Position numbers and translations under genes: made by a program. DNA of 64,000 nucleotides, taken from positions 248,001-312,000 of the forward strand of contig NZ_CP151726.1 of the NCBI RefSeq assembly GCF_038443385.1, in the 5' to 3' direction. A model generated the notes under the pieces. It had not been told where the DNA came from. It made no database searches and saw only the letters and a list, made by a program, of their open reading frames with translations. Positions 45,185 through 52,836 of this stretch are shown here, one piece after another. This DNA comes from Stieleria varia. Its GTDB lineage: Bacteria > Planctomycetota > Planctomycetia > Pirellulales > Pirellulaceae. The number at the start of each line of letters is the position of its first letter. The first letter of the stretch is position 1.

Positions 45185-45321
45185 GCCCAACATGGCCCCT
45201 ACGCGAAGGCTTTGGCACACCGCTGTCGTTTGTTCGAGCCGCCCTCTGACGGTAAAATCCATTGTAGCTCAGGCATCACCCGCTTCGTTCGGGGCGGTGT
45301 CGTAAGAACCTTCCGTTATGG
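45185..45321 (+). other. attC site e
   Basis: R'' GCCCAAC (45185); L'' is altered (ATGGCCCCTACG); right arm CGTAAGAACC; ends GTTATGG at 45315, in which ATG is the start codon of cassette 5. Confidence 0.85.
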
Positions 45322-45860
45322 GACCTCTGTTGATGGCAGTTCCAACCGTAGGTGAATTGACCGATGCGGTTGTCGACGCTGCCGCTCTGGCGTTCCGCGA
45401 ACTCTTTGCCACCGGCGAAACGTTTTACTATTGCGTGCTTATCACGACCGGTGAAGCTCTTCCTCCTTGCATCGCTGCATGGTCTCACGAATCGCTTGCA
45501 CGCTCCGACAAACCTGAGCTTGACCGCTGGCACTACGCTGATTCGCCATTTCTTGATTTTGGCGCGCAGCACTTTGCACGCGTTCGCGACTTGTGGCTGG
45601 CTCGCCCTGCAATGGGGGAGGACAATTGGACTGCCGAATTCGAATTGCGGCTGTCTGCTCTCGAGTCTGCCATGCGTCGTCTCGACTCGGTGGGTTTCTT
45701 CGGTTCCAACGAGCACCGCCGTAACTTGATGATCAACGTCGAGGTTGTGCCACCCGACTACACCAACACAAAGCGTGCAATTCGGCTCAATCCACCCGAA
45801 TCAATTGCACAATGGATCGCGGACGCGGCCGAACCGTTGGATGATGGCACGGTCGCCTAA
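45318..45860 (+). CDS. Cassette 5: DUF4303-like protein
   Basis: 180 residues; ATG 45318 lies inside the R' box of attC e, so insertion junction and start codon overlap. The pattern AVVDAAALAFRELFATGETF then YYCVLITTGEALPPCIAAWS and DFGAQHFARVRDLWLARP resembles the DUF4303 family, which is found in polymorphic-toxin and phage-defence neighbourhoods and is often annotated as an immunity-type protein (my recollection of the family; moderate). The stop is within the GCCTAAC box of the next attC. Confidence 0.7.
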   Translation: MGPLLMAVPTVGELTDAVVDAAALAFRELFATGETFYYCVLITTGEALPPCIAAWSHESLARSDKPELDRWHYADSPFLDFGAQHFARVRDLWLARPAMGEDNWTAEFELRLSALESAMRRLDSVGFFGSNEHRRNLMINVEVVPPDYTNTKRAIRLNPPESIAQWIADAAEPLDDGTVA

Positions 45861-45991
45861 CATGGTTTTTACGCTGGGCCTTCGGCACATCTCGGCTCTT
45901 TGGCAGCGGGGAGTTGGCACTAGTACAATTCCTTGTGATTCAAACTCCACCGCATCGGTAGCGGCGGTGTCTCCAAAACCGCCCGTTAATC
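45855..45991 (+). other. attC site f
   Basis: R'' GCCTAAC (45855) with the stop of cassette 5; ATGGTTTTTACG left arm; right arm CTCCAAAACC is diverged; ends GTTAATC at 45985. Confidence 0.88.
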
Positions 45992-46007
45992 GACTCAATC
46001 AAATCTG

Positions 46008-46928
46008 ATGGAAGACTTGCTCTCGCAAATCCATGGTGCCATCGACGTTCGCGAAGGTTTACCGCGTCCGAAGTGGGACGTTATCTCCGCATGGGTCGAC
46101 GCTAACGCTGACACTGCTTCACTCGACGAATCGTGGACGCAGATCGCTCGTGACTGGCTTTCCCGTCTCGCTGATTCCCTGCCGCTCGATTACGTAGTAC
46201 TGGAGTCACCCGAATTCTTGCTCCTCGCAGCTGACGACGCGCTCGGTCAGAGGATTCTCGCCTCTTCGGAACGTGCTCGAAGAGTCATCCTGAAAACGCT
46301 CGACGGTGTTGCCAGTGTGCAAGGCTTTGGCAAACACGTTGTCATGCTGTTTGCTGACATTGACAGCTACTACGATTACGTCAGCGACTTCTACCCTGAC
46401 GAGGGCGAATTCGCCCGCTCCGGCGGAATGTTTCTCGACGTCGGGTACGGCCACTTTGCAATATGTCCCGCCTATGGTGACAACTACCAGCGCGTTATCG
46501 CACACGAGCTCAACCACGCTTTGTTACGCCACTTGCCATTGCCGCTCTGGCTCAACGAGGGTGTTACGCAGTTCATCGAGGATGTTGTGATGGGTTCATC
46601 CTACTTCATGGTGAATCATGAAATACTTCGCCGCCATCGCAGCTACTGGAACTCACGGACGATTGACGCGTTCTGGTCGGGAGACTCCTTCTATTCTCCA
46701 GACGACGGGCAAGCGCTCAGCTATCACCTCTCTCAGGTTCTGTTCCGCAACTTGATGTCCGACTTCCCCAAGAAGGTCAACGACATACTCAACAATGCAA
46801 ACTTTATTGACGCTGGCAACTCCGCGTTCCTGAGTTCATGCAACGTATCCCTTGCAGATCGGGCTGCTCAGTTCTTGGGTGACGGCGATTGGGCGCCACG
46901 CGATGATTACACTGTCTCTGATGCGTAG
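46008..46928 (+). CDS. Cassette 6: zinc metallopeptidase-like protein (306 aa)
   Basis: The largest cassette gene. The zinc motif RVIAHELNHALLRHLP (HExxH) is followed by LWLNEGVTQFIEDV, whose Glu is the likely third ligand, so a gluzincin-type cytoplasmic or released peptidase. No signal peptide is apparent. The N-terminal 150 residues are helical and carry no known domain. It is the only cassette with a clear enzymatic assignment. The secreted gluzincin at 12485 has the same site pattern but is otherwise different. Confidence 0.75.
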   Translation: MEDLLSQIHGAIDVREGLPRPKWDVISAWVDANADTASLDESWTQIARDWLSRLADSLPLDYVVLESPEFLLLAADDALGQRILASSERARRVILKTLDGVASVQGFGKHVVMLFADIDSYYDYVSDFYPDEGEFARSGGMFLDVGYGHFAICPAYGDNYQRVIAHELNHALLRHLPLPLWLNEGVTQFIEDVVMGSSYFMVNHEILRRHRSYWNSRTIDAFWSGDSFYSPDDGQALSYHLSQVLFRNLMSDFPKKVNDILNNANFIDAGNSAFLSSCNVSLADRAAQFLGDGDWAPRDDYTVSDA

Positions 46929-46932
46929 GGAC

Positions 46933-47071
46933 GCCTCACATGGTTTTTACGCTGAGACGCTGCGGGCACACCTTCCTGCTTTGTCAACGCGGGCCTGCCT
47001 TGATACAAGCTGCGCAGTTCAGACATCGCTCGCTTCGTTCAGGGGCTTGTCGTAAAAACGTTCCGTTGTGT
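46933..47071 (+). other. attC site g
   Basis: R'' GCCTCAC (A to C change from consensus), ATGGTTTTTACG left arm, CGTAAAAACG right arm, ends GTTGTGT at 47065. Confidence 0.88.
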
Positions 47072-47075
47072 GCCC

Positions 47076-47366
47076 CTAGATTTTAGGTTCGTCAACATCG
47101 CCTCGAATAACTCGGACGATCTCAAGAAATCCTTCGACGCGGCGGAAGAAAATCACGTAGCTGCAGACGTACGTGGATCGAATCCCTTCGCCAAGTTCCG
47201 GACGCGTATCGCCGACGTCGGGATGCTTGCCCACCAACCGGCACTTCTCGCGCAGCTTTTGAACTCACTGACGGGCCGCGCCTGGTTTATCGCGGGCAAT
47301 GAATCGAGCGATCTGTTTGAGGTCTTCTTTCGATTCCGCAGAATACCGGAGTCGCGGCATGTTCAT
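47076..47366 (-). pseudogene. parE: Cassette 7: ParE toxin gene with in-frame stop
   Basis: The minus strand from ATG 47366 encodes MNMPRLRYSAESKEDLKQIA and continues to AARQ, then meets TGA at 47267-47265. Reading on gives VQKLREKCRLVGKHPDVGDT, GIRSTYVCSYVIFFRRVEGF and LEIVRVIRGDVDEPKI to TAG at 47076. The whole is a ParE/RelE-type toxin of 96 residues with one stop where the family has Trp (AARQWxxxL). A single TGG to TGA change explains it. The gene follows the ParD-like antitoxin on the same strand and is probably inactive, unless the stop is a sequencing error. Confidence 0.85.
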
Positions 47367-47613
47367 AGCTTCCTTGCTGTTCGGCTTCTAGCTTGTCTAT
47401 CTCAGCGTTGACCTCGTTGAAAACAGCTTCTTCTTCGTAAAACTCGCCAGCGTCCAATTGCTTTACGCCCTTTTGAATCTCTCCACGTAATTGCTCGCGT
47501 CCCATCAAAAGCTTGATGCCTTCAACGATGGCGTCCTCCTCAGAATTGAATCTTCCCTGGGCAACAAGACCTTTCACGAAATCATTGACTTCATTTGGCA
47601 GATTCAGATTCAT
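47287..47613 (-). CDS. parD: Cassette 7: ParD-like antitoxin
   Basis: 108 residues from ATG 47613, starting MNLNLPNEVNDFVKGLVAQG, the ribbon-helix-helix DNA-binding start of ParD antitoxins, then FNSEEDAIVEGIKLLMGREQ and the helical LRGEIQKGVKQLDAGEFYEE toxin-binding region. It would bind ParE and autoregulate the pair. The ORF overlaps the toxin start by 80 nt, longer than usual for these pairs. The last 30 residues (HAATPVFCGIERRPQ...) read the toxin gene in another frame, so the original stop may have been lost. The pair is inverted relative to the other cassettes. Confidence 0.85.
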   Translation of the reverse strand: MNLNLPNEVNDFVKGLVAQGRFNSEEDAIVEGIKLLMGREQLRGEIQKGVKQLDAGEFYEEEAVFNEVNAEIDKLEAEQQGSYEHAATPVFCGIERRPQTDRSIHCPR

Positions 47614-47637
47614 CGTTTCATTCCAATGGGCCGTGGC

Positions 47638-47776
47638 ACATAACATGGTTTTTACGCTAAGGCCCTACGGGCACACCTTCAATGTGGTGCTGGCGTCGAC
47701 TCCATTATACAATCAAATCCAGTTCAGGACATCTTCGCGTTGGTAGTGGCGGTGTCGTAAAAACCTTCCGTTGAGC
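47638..47776 (+). other. attC site h
   Basis: ACATAAC, ATGGTTTTTACG, CGTAAAAACC and GTTGAGC (47770); the crossover box fits GTTRRRY exactly. Confidence 0.92.
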
Positions 47777-47783
47777 GGACGCA

Positions 47784-48248
47784 GTGGATTCCAACCCCTA
47801 CACATCCCCTACGTCCAGTGTCGATACCCGTGCGACGACCTCTCCGCCGTCGAATACAATTGCTTGGCTAGGGCGAATTGCTTCCGTCGCGCTGTCTGTC
47901 CTAGGCGCTATGCATTTAGCAGTCGTTCTCGTCGCCCCACGCGATTCGATAACACTATCAGGCATGCTCGAAATCACTGACAGCACGACTATCGTTTCGT
48001 TCAAGCTCGTCTATACAGGCTTGCTTTTCCTTTCCGTCGTTTCGTACGCCCGAAACTACCGAACTCTTGCTTTCGTTCTGTCCGTATCTCTTGCTTCAGT
48101 AACGGCGTGCGCCGTATTGCGTTCGCTTGTTGTTGACTATCGCCCATCATTCTACGAATGGTACGCCGGCGAAACGATCACTGTTATCGCCAGTATATCA
48201 CTCGCCATTGCAGCGGCTTGGCCTCGATCGCCCAAGATCGCCGCCTAA
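47784..48248 (+). CDS. Cassette 8: multi-pass membrane protein (154 aa)
   Basis: GTG start at 47784. Begins MDSNPYTSPTSSVDTRATTS, the short NPYxSP-type leader seen in many planctomycete membrane proteins. About four transmembrane helices follow (ASVALSVLGAMHLAVVLVA, VSFKLVYTGLLFLSVVSYA, LAFVLSVSLASVTACAVLRS, ITVIASISLAIAAAW). Function unknown. The leader suggests the gene was recruited from planctomycetes rather than imported from another phylum. The stop lies in the next GCCTAAC box. Confidence 0.72.
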   Translation: MDSNPYTSPTSSVDTRATTSPPSNTIAWLGRIASVALSVLGAMHLAVVLVAPRDSITLSGMLEITDSTTIVSFKLVYTGLLFLSVVSYARNYRTLAFVLSVSLASVTACAVLRSLVVDYRPSFYEWYAGETITVIASISLAIAAAWPRSPKIAA

Positions 48249-48379
48249 CCTGGTTTTTACGGTAGGCCTGCGGCACATCTTCCTTTGCACTTCAGGCGGG
48301 GCTGGCGTATCATTAGCTGTTCGTGATTCAAACTCCACCGCTTCGTTCAGGGCGGTGTGGCAGAAACCTTCCGTTGCAC
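48243..48379 (+). other. attC site i
   Basis: GCCTAAC (48243), CTGGTTTTTACG, then GGCGGTGTGGCAGAAACC and GTTGCAC at 48373. The last complete site of the array. Confidence 0.9.
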
Positions 48380-48391
48380 AACACAGACCAA

Positions 48392-48811
48392 ATGGACTGG
48401 AATCCAAGAATTGCCTTTTTGATCCGTAGACTCCTGTTTCTTACGGCGATTGTCATAGTACTCGTTTGGGTTGGGTTAGCGTTCTTTCATCGCGAACCCC
48501 TTCGTTACCATGACTTGGAATGGTTCACCACAACTTCCGATCTGCGGGGTTGGAACATTGAAGTCGAGCCTGACATTCCCGGTCCCTATCGAACGGTGGG
48601 CGATCACTGGTCTGGTGTTGGGGCAACTCAATTCAATCCTGGCCGGCCCGCGACAGGCTGGGTTCAAGCTGGTGGTACCAAACGCTCATTTGATTATCCA
48701 GGACGCAGTGGTGTGTCCTATCTTGTGTTCTTCCTCGAAACCAAAGACGACGCTCTTGCCTACCTAATCCTCTCGAAGTTTCACGGCAACGTTCCTTCAA
48801 GCGTCCGCTAG
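48392..48811 (+). CDS. Cassette 9: single-pass membrane protein (139 aa)
   Basis: From ATG 48392 (MDWNPRIAFLIRRLLFLTAI). One N-terminal transmembrane helix (FLTAIVIVLVWVGLAFF) and a soluble, beta-rich outer part (LRGWNIEVEPDIPGPYRTVG). A longer frame to 48323 passes through attC i. No family recognised. It is the last cassette; its stop abuts a truncated attC. Confidence 0.68.
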   Translation: MDWNPRIAFLIRRLLFLTAIVIVLVWVGLAFFHREPLRYHDLEWFTTTSDLRGWNIEVEPDIPGPYRTVGDHWSGVGATQFNPGRPATGWVQAGGTKRSFDYPGRSGVSYLVFFLETKDDALAYLILSKFHGNVPSSVR

Positions 48812-48840
48812 AGTGGGTTGTACGCTGGCTCTTGGACACC
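48805..48840 (+). other. Truncated attC (left half only)
   Basis: CGCTAGAGTGGGTTGTACGC followed by TGGCTCTTGGACACC aligns with the left half of the array sites (GCCTAACATGGTTTTTACGCTGGGCCTTCGGCACACC in pieces). No right half is found, so the array ends in a deletion. Confidence 0.65.
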
Positions 48841-48877
48841 TCGTGACAACTACACGCAGGCTCGACTCCTTCGCGGC

Positions 48878-49648
48878 TCACGATTCGAACCACCGTGCTA
48901 CTTCGGCGAGCCCCGATACAGGATCTCCGATCGGCCAGTATTCCAAGCCGACGAAGCCGTCGTACGATGTCTTTGCGATCGCGTCAAAGATCGCTCGGTA
49001 ATTCAATTCGCCCACGGTCAGCTCATGCCGTCCCGGATTGCCGGCGGCGTGGAAATGGCCGATCAAGTCGATGTCGCGAGTCAGGTTTGTGATCACGTTT
49101 CCTTCGCTGATCTGCTGGTGATAAATGTCGAACACCACCTTGACGCTGGGATGGTCGACCTTGCGAACGATCTCGAACGCTTCGTCGCTGCGAATCAAGT
49201 AGTAACCGGCGTGATCCACCAGCTCGTTGAGCGGCTCGATGACCAGCGTGACGCCAGAACCGTCCAACAACGCTGCAGCCTCTTTGAGTCCGTCGACCAG
49301 GCACTGGTGCTGCTCCTCTCGGGAGACACCTGGACGTGCGTCGCCGACTTGTGAAATCAGTGTTCGGCACTCCAGTGATTGGGCTGCCGCGATCGACTCG
49401 CGGAGGCCGTCGAGGTACTGGGCACGTGTGCTGGGGTCGACCAAGCTGACAAATTTGGTGCAGCACGCAGAGATCTGCATCTGGAAACGGTCGCGAGCAA
49501 CACGGATTTCTTCCAAATCTTTGTCCCACCAGCCCCAGAATTCAAAGGCACGGATACCGGCGTCAGAGACGAGGTGAACGGCCTCATCAACGGGCAACTC
49601 TCCCAGGACAGCGTCGATACACACGGAGGGACGGAAGGAATGAGCCAT
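48878..49648 (-). CDS. Sugar isomerase/epimerase (hydroxypyruvate isomerase-like TIM barrel)
   Basis: 256 residues of the AP-endonuclease-2-fold isomerase family. Metal-binding and active-site features are VIEPLNELVDHAGYYL, VVFDIYHQQISEGNV, IGHFHAAGNPGRHELTVGEL and FVGLEYWPIGDP. Closest in pattern to Hyi-type hydroxypyruvate isomerase (hydroxypyruvate to tartronate semialdehyde), though planctomycetes have many paralogues acting on other sugars. Cytoplasmic, no signal. The gene sits directly beside the right end of the cassette array and faces it. Confidence 0.85.
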   Translation of the reverse strand: MAHSFRPSVCIDAVLGELPVDEAVHLVSDAGIRAFEFWGWWDKDLEEIRVARDRFQMQISACCTKFVSLVDPSTRAQYLDGLRESIAAAQSLECRTLISQVGDARPGVSREEQHQCLVDGLKEAAALLDGSGVTLVIEPLNELVDHAGYYLIRSDEAFEIVRKVDHPSVKVVFDIYHQQISEGNVITNLTRDIDLIGHFHAAGNPGRHELTVGELNYRAIFDAIAKTSYDGFVGLEYWPIGDPVSGLAEVARWFES

Positions 49649-49765
49649 CTGTTTCTGCTTTCTGTCGCGATCTGATCATCGGAAAACTGGACGCGCCGAC
49701 CGCGCCCAGCCATCATGGTTATCACGATAGCAACCATTTCCGCATCCATCACCCGTACTGACAAC

Positions 49766-51064
49766 ATGAACTGCACTCGAATTCCCCAAATGCTGCTCAT
49801 CTCTGCGATGCTGATGGCACCCTTTGCCTCCACGGGCTTTGCCCAGGAAAACGAAAAAGACGCCAAGCCAGCCGAGCCAGAGTCGGCCAGCGATATCAAA
49901 CCCGAAGATGCAAAGCAGGCCGAACCCAAGCTTGTCAAAATCCCCGGTGTGTTTGAAGCGGTCCAGAGTACGGAACTGTCCGTCGACAACGAACACCTCA
50001 CGACGCTGGAACTGTCCAAGATCGTTCCTCATGGAACGACCGTCAAAAAAGGTCAGCCTGTTGTATGGTTCAAAACAGAGGACCTCGACAAACAACTCGA
50101 CAAGGCCGAATCGGATCTCAAACTTGCCGAACTGGCAATGCAAAGTGAAGAGTTTTCCTACAAGCAATTCCTCAAAACACAAGAGCTTGACAAACAGGCG
50201 GCCAAGCGTGCCCGTGACGAAGCCCGCAATGACTACGATCACTTTGTCAAAACAGAACTTGAACGGGACATCGCTTCGGCGCACCAGAACTTGAAGTCCA
50301 ATGAGTTCTCCGTCGAAAGCGCCGAAGAAGAGTTGCAGCAACTGCAACAGATGTACGACGAAGATGATTTGACGGAAGAGTCCGAAGAAATCGTCTTGCG
50401 ACGCGCTAAGTTCACCGCCGAGTCCGCTCTCTTTCGACTCGAGGACGCAAAGATCCGTACACAACGATCGATCGACGTGCTGATCCCAAGAACCGAGATC
50501 AGCCGCAAAGACAGCTTGGATCGTGCCATGATGACTTATGATCGTGCGATGCACGATTTGGACAACGCCCGTCGAAAACGCGACATCGAGATCGCCAATA
50601 AACGCGATGAGCTTTCCGAACAAAGAAAGAAGTTCACCGAAATGCGAGCTGAACGCGCGGGCGTGGTCATCAAGGCGCCACATGACGGCATCGTGCTACA
50701 CGGTGAACTCACCCGTGGAGTGTTGCCCGCAAAGCCGGTGTCCTGGGAACCGGATGCCAAAGTCAACGCGGGGCAAACGATCGCAACTCTGGTCACGACC
50801 GGAAAACTGGTCATCCGAGTCGATCTGCCCGAGGAACACGTCGCCTTGGTCACGCCGGGGACTCAAGCCAAGGTGGTCGCCAAAGCGTTCCCCGATTGCA
50901 AACTCAGCGGCAAAGTCAGGTCGGTCGCTGCGGTCCCCTATGCGCCAGGCAAGTACGATTGCGTGGTCAATGTCAGCGGCAAGCACCTGGACAAGATCGT
51001 CCCCACCATGAGCTGCGAGCTGCAGTTCACCGAACCAACGGATGACCAGGGAACGAAAGAATGA
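49766..51064 (+). CDS. HlyD-like periplasmic adaptor with long coiled coil
   Basis: About 432 residues from ATG 49766. A signal peptide (MLLISAMLMAPFASTGFAQ) and an acidic linker come first. A lipoyl-type half follows (LELSKIVPHGTTVKKGQPVV), then a long coiled coil (about 105-290, for example LDKAESDLKLAELAMQSEEF), the second half-lipoyl (VVIKAPHDGIVLHGELTRGV) and a beta-barrel part (ALVTPGTQAKVVAKAFPDC). It resembles membrane-fusion proteins, but no transporter follows. Instead the next gene is a secreted cyclase-fold protein whose ATG overlaps its TGA, so a different partner or role is likely. Confidence 0.82.
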   Translation: MNCTRIPQMLLISAMLMAPFASTGFAQENEKDAKPAEPESASDIKPEDAKQAEPKLVKIPGVFEAVQSTELSVDNEHLTTLELSKIVPHGTTVKKGQPVVWFKTEDLDKQLDKAESDLKLAELAMQSEEFSYKQFLKTQELDKQAAKRARDEARNDYDHFVKTELERDIASAHQNLKSNEFSVESAEEELQQLQQMYDEDDLTEESEEIVLRRAKFTAESALFRLEDAKIRTQRSIDVLIPRTEISRKDSLDRAMMTYDRAMHDLDNARRKRDIEIANKRDELSEQRKKFTEMRAERAGVVIKAPHDGIVLHGELTRGVLPAKPVSWEPDAKVNAGQTIATLVTTGKLVIRVDLPEEHVALVTPGTQAKVVAKAFPDCKLSGKVRSVAAVPYAPGKYDCVVNVSGKHLDKIVPTMSCELQFTEPTDDQGTKE

Positions 51065-52272
51065 TCGATTGCAAATTTCCGGCTCGGTACAGAAGCTTCA
51101 TCCTGTTCGTGGCGTTTTGCTGTCTGACCCTGTGCAGCCTGACAACGGCCAGCTCTCAGGACAAAGAAAACGGAACGCTCGACGCAGCGGCCTTGCCGGA
51201 GATCAAGCGTCCCACGGCGGATGAGATCCAAGCCTCGATTCGACGTGGAGTCGATTTCTTGATCGAGGATCAGAATGCCAACGGATCATGGGGCTCAGCG
51301 ACAAAGACAAAGGACTTGAATATTTACGCCCCCGTGCCGGGCGCCCACCATGCTTTTCGCGCAGGAACCACCTCTTTGTGCCTGAGCGCCCTGTTGGAAG
51401 TCGCCGGTGATGATCCTCGTGCGGCCGAAACGATCCAGCGAGCCGAACAATGGCTCTACGACCACATCTCGACGTTGCGGCGTGCCAGCGGCGACGCGAT
51501 CTACAACGTCTGGGGACATGGCTACTCGATCAGCGCATTGGTTCGATTGCACCGACGGCACGAGGGAGACGCGGGCAAACAAGCGAAAATCGTGGAGCTG
51601 CTGCAGGGGCAATTCGACAAGCTACAGCGATATGAATCAGTCGACGGGGGATGGGGGTACTACGATTTTCGTTATCAAAGCAATCAGCCAACCTCCGACT
51701 CGATCAGTTTCGTTAACGGTGCGATTTTGGTCGCGTTGTCAGAAGCACGTGACATCGGGGTCGAGCCGCCAAAGAGAATGGTCGATCGTGCCATCGCCGC
51801 GTTGCAACGACAGCAGAAACCGGATTTCAGTTATCTCTACGGTGAGTATCTGAAAACGCGGCCCGCTCGGGAAATCAATCGCCCCGGAGGTAGTCTTGGA
51901 CGCAGCCAATGCTGCAACATTGCCCTTCGCTTGTGGCAAGACCCGTCGATCACGGACGAAGTGCTGCAGACGTGGCTGGTACGCCTGTATTTGCGCAACG
52001 GCTGGCTGGACATTGGCCGCAAACGACCCATCCCCCACGAATCCTGGATGCAGGTTGCGGGCTACTTCTACTACTTCGGTCACTTCTATGCCGGTCGCTG
52101 TCTTGAACAGTTGCCCGAATCATTGCAAGATGAATACAGTGGGCATTTGGCAAAGTTGATGCTTGATCGCCAAGAGACGAACGGCAGTTGGTGGGACTAC
52201 CCGCTCTACGACTACCATCGACCCTACGGAACCGCCTTTGCCCTGATGACGCTGCATCGCTGCCAACCATAG
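51061..52272 (+). CDS. Secreted alpha/alpha-toroid protein (prenyltransferase/squalene-cyclase-like repeats)
   Basis: 403 residues. Signal-like start (FILFVAFCCLTLCSLTTASS) followed by cyclase-type repeats, each with a helix pair and a QNANGSWG-like turn (LIEDQNANGSWGSATKTKDL, YESVDGGWGYYDFRYQSN and RQETNGSWWDYPLYDYH at the end). The catalytic DxDD of squalene-hopene cyclases is not visible. With an export signal and no active site, a structural or binding role is more likely than cyclisation. Translationally coupled (ATGA) to the HlyD-like adaptor, so the two probably act together in the envelope. Confidence 0.8.
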   Translation: MIDCKFPARYRSFILFVAFCCLTLCSLTTASSQDKENGTLDAAALPEIKRPTADEIQASIRRGVDFLIEDQNANGSWGSATKTKDLNIYAPVPGAHHAFRAGTTSLCLSALLEVAGDDPRAAETIQRAEQWLYDHISTLRRASGDAIYNVWGHGYSISALVRLHRRHEGDAGKQAKIVELLQGQFDKLQRYESVDGGWGYYDFRYQSNQPTSDSISFVNGAILVALSEARDIGVEPPKRMVDRAIAALQRQQKPDFSYLYGEYLKTRPAREINRPGGSLGRSQCCNIALRLWQDPSITDEVLQTWLVRLYLRNGWLDIGRKRPIPHESWMQVAGYFYYFGHFYAGRCLEQLPESLQDEYSGHLAKLMLDRQETNGSWWDYPLYDYHRPYGTAFALMTLHRCQP

Positions 52273-52411
52273 CGGGATGTCCGCAAATACGAGCACGAAG
52301 CGCAAGCGAGTGAAATCGATCGTATCCCAGCCACTCGCATGCGATTTGTGGTGATACGAGAGCCGACACGATAGAAAAAACTCCAACTCAACAGATCGAT
52401 AGGCAATTGAT

Positions 52412-52768
52412 GTGAATCAAATGACAAACATCCGGCGAGAGGCCGATGGTTGGGCCGTCCGGATCGTCCGATCAGGCAAAGAGCACTCGAAGTACTTTCG
52501 GTTCAGCAATGGCGGGGTTCGCAAGTCACTGGCCATTGCTAAAGAATGGCGAGACGCCAAACTGAGCGAATTAGGACCGCGACGTTGGCGAAGCGGTCCA
52601 AAGAAGTCCCGTGCTTCGAACAACTCATCGGGAGTCACTGGAGTTGCCAAAAACAAGTATGGCCGTTGGGTCGCCTTCTGGAACGAAGACGGCAAGCAAC
52701 GCTTCAAAACATTTCGCACCAAACGCGAAGCCGTCGAGCATCGAAAAAGCATGGCACCAGAGACTTAG
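52412..52768 (+). CDS. Small AP2/ERF-like DNA-binding protein
   Basis: 118 residues (GTG 52412 or ATG 52421). The C-terminal half is AP2-like: SSGVTGVAKNKYGRWVAFWN then KQRFKTFRTKREAVEHRKSM, matching the three-strand-plus-helix unit. The N-terminal half (WAVRIVRSGKEHSKYFRFSN then KSLAIAKEWRDAKLSE) looks like a weak second copy. In bacteria AP2 domains usually accompany HNH homing endonucleases; here no nuclease is fused or adjacent. DNA binding is inferred; the target is unknown. Confidence 0.72.
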   Translation: MNQMTNIRREADGWAVRIVRSGKEHSKYFRFSNGGVRKSLAIAKEWRDAKLSELGPRRWRSGPKKSRASNNSSGVTGVAKNKYGRWVAFWNEDGKQRFKTFRTKREAVEHRKSMAPET

Positions 52769-52836
52769 CCGTACGGTTGCCGTTCGGCATACTGTCACGT
52801 TGAAGCGGACTGACACTCTCACTCGGCGAGCCGACA

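Larger units (their letters stand above)
42945..48840 (+). mobile_element. Integron gene-cassette array (CALIN), nine attC sites and nine cassettes
   Basis: Nine near-identical sites of about 136-146 bp separate short single genes. Each site opens with a RYYYAAC-like box followed by ATGGTTTTTACG, has a variable centre often containing GGCACA and GTACAAT, and ends with GGCGGTGTCGTAAAAACC then TTCCGTT. GGTTTTTACG and CGTAAAAACC are perfect complements, and AAC pairs with GTT, as in attC recombination hairpins. Gene stops often lie inside the first box (GCCTAAC). Eight cassettes read in one direction and one is inverted. No tyrosine integrase is seen in the window, so the array is integrase-less here or continues from an integron elsewhere. 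Confidence 0.92.

Noticed and set aside
47070-47411. Plus-strand 113-codon frame in cassette 7
   Set aside because: It is the antisense of the interrupted ParE gene.
49676-50683. Minus-strand 335-codon frame
   Set aside because: Shadow of the HlyD-like adaptor, whose plus-strand product has a signal peptide and coiled coil.
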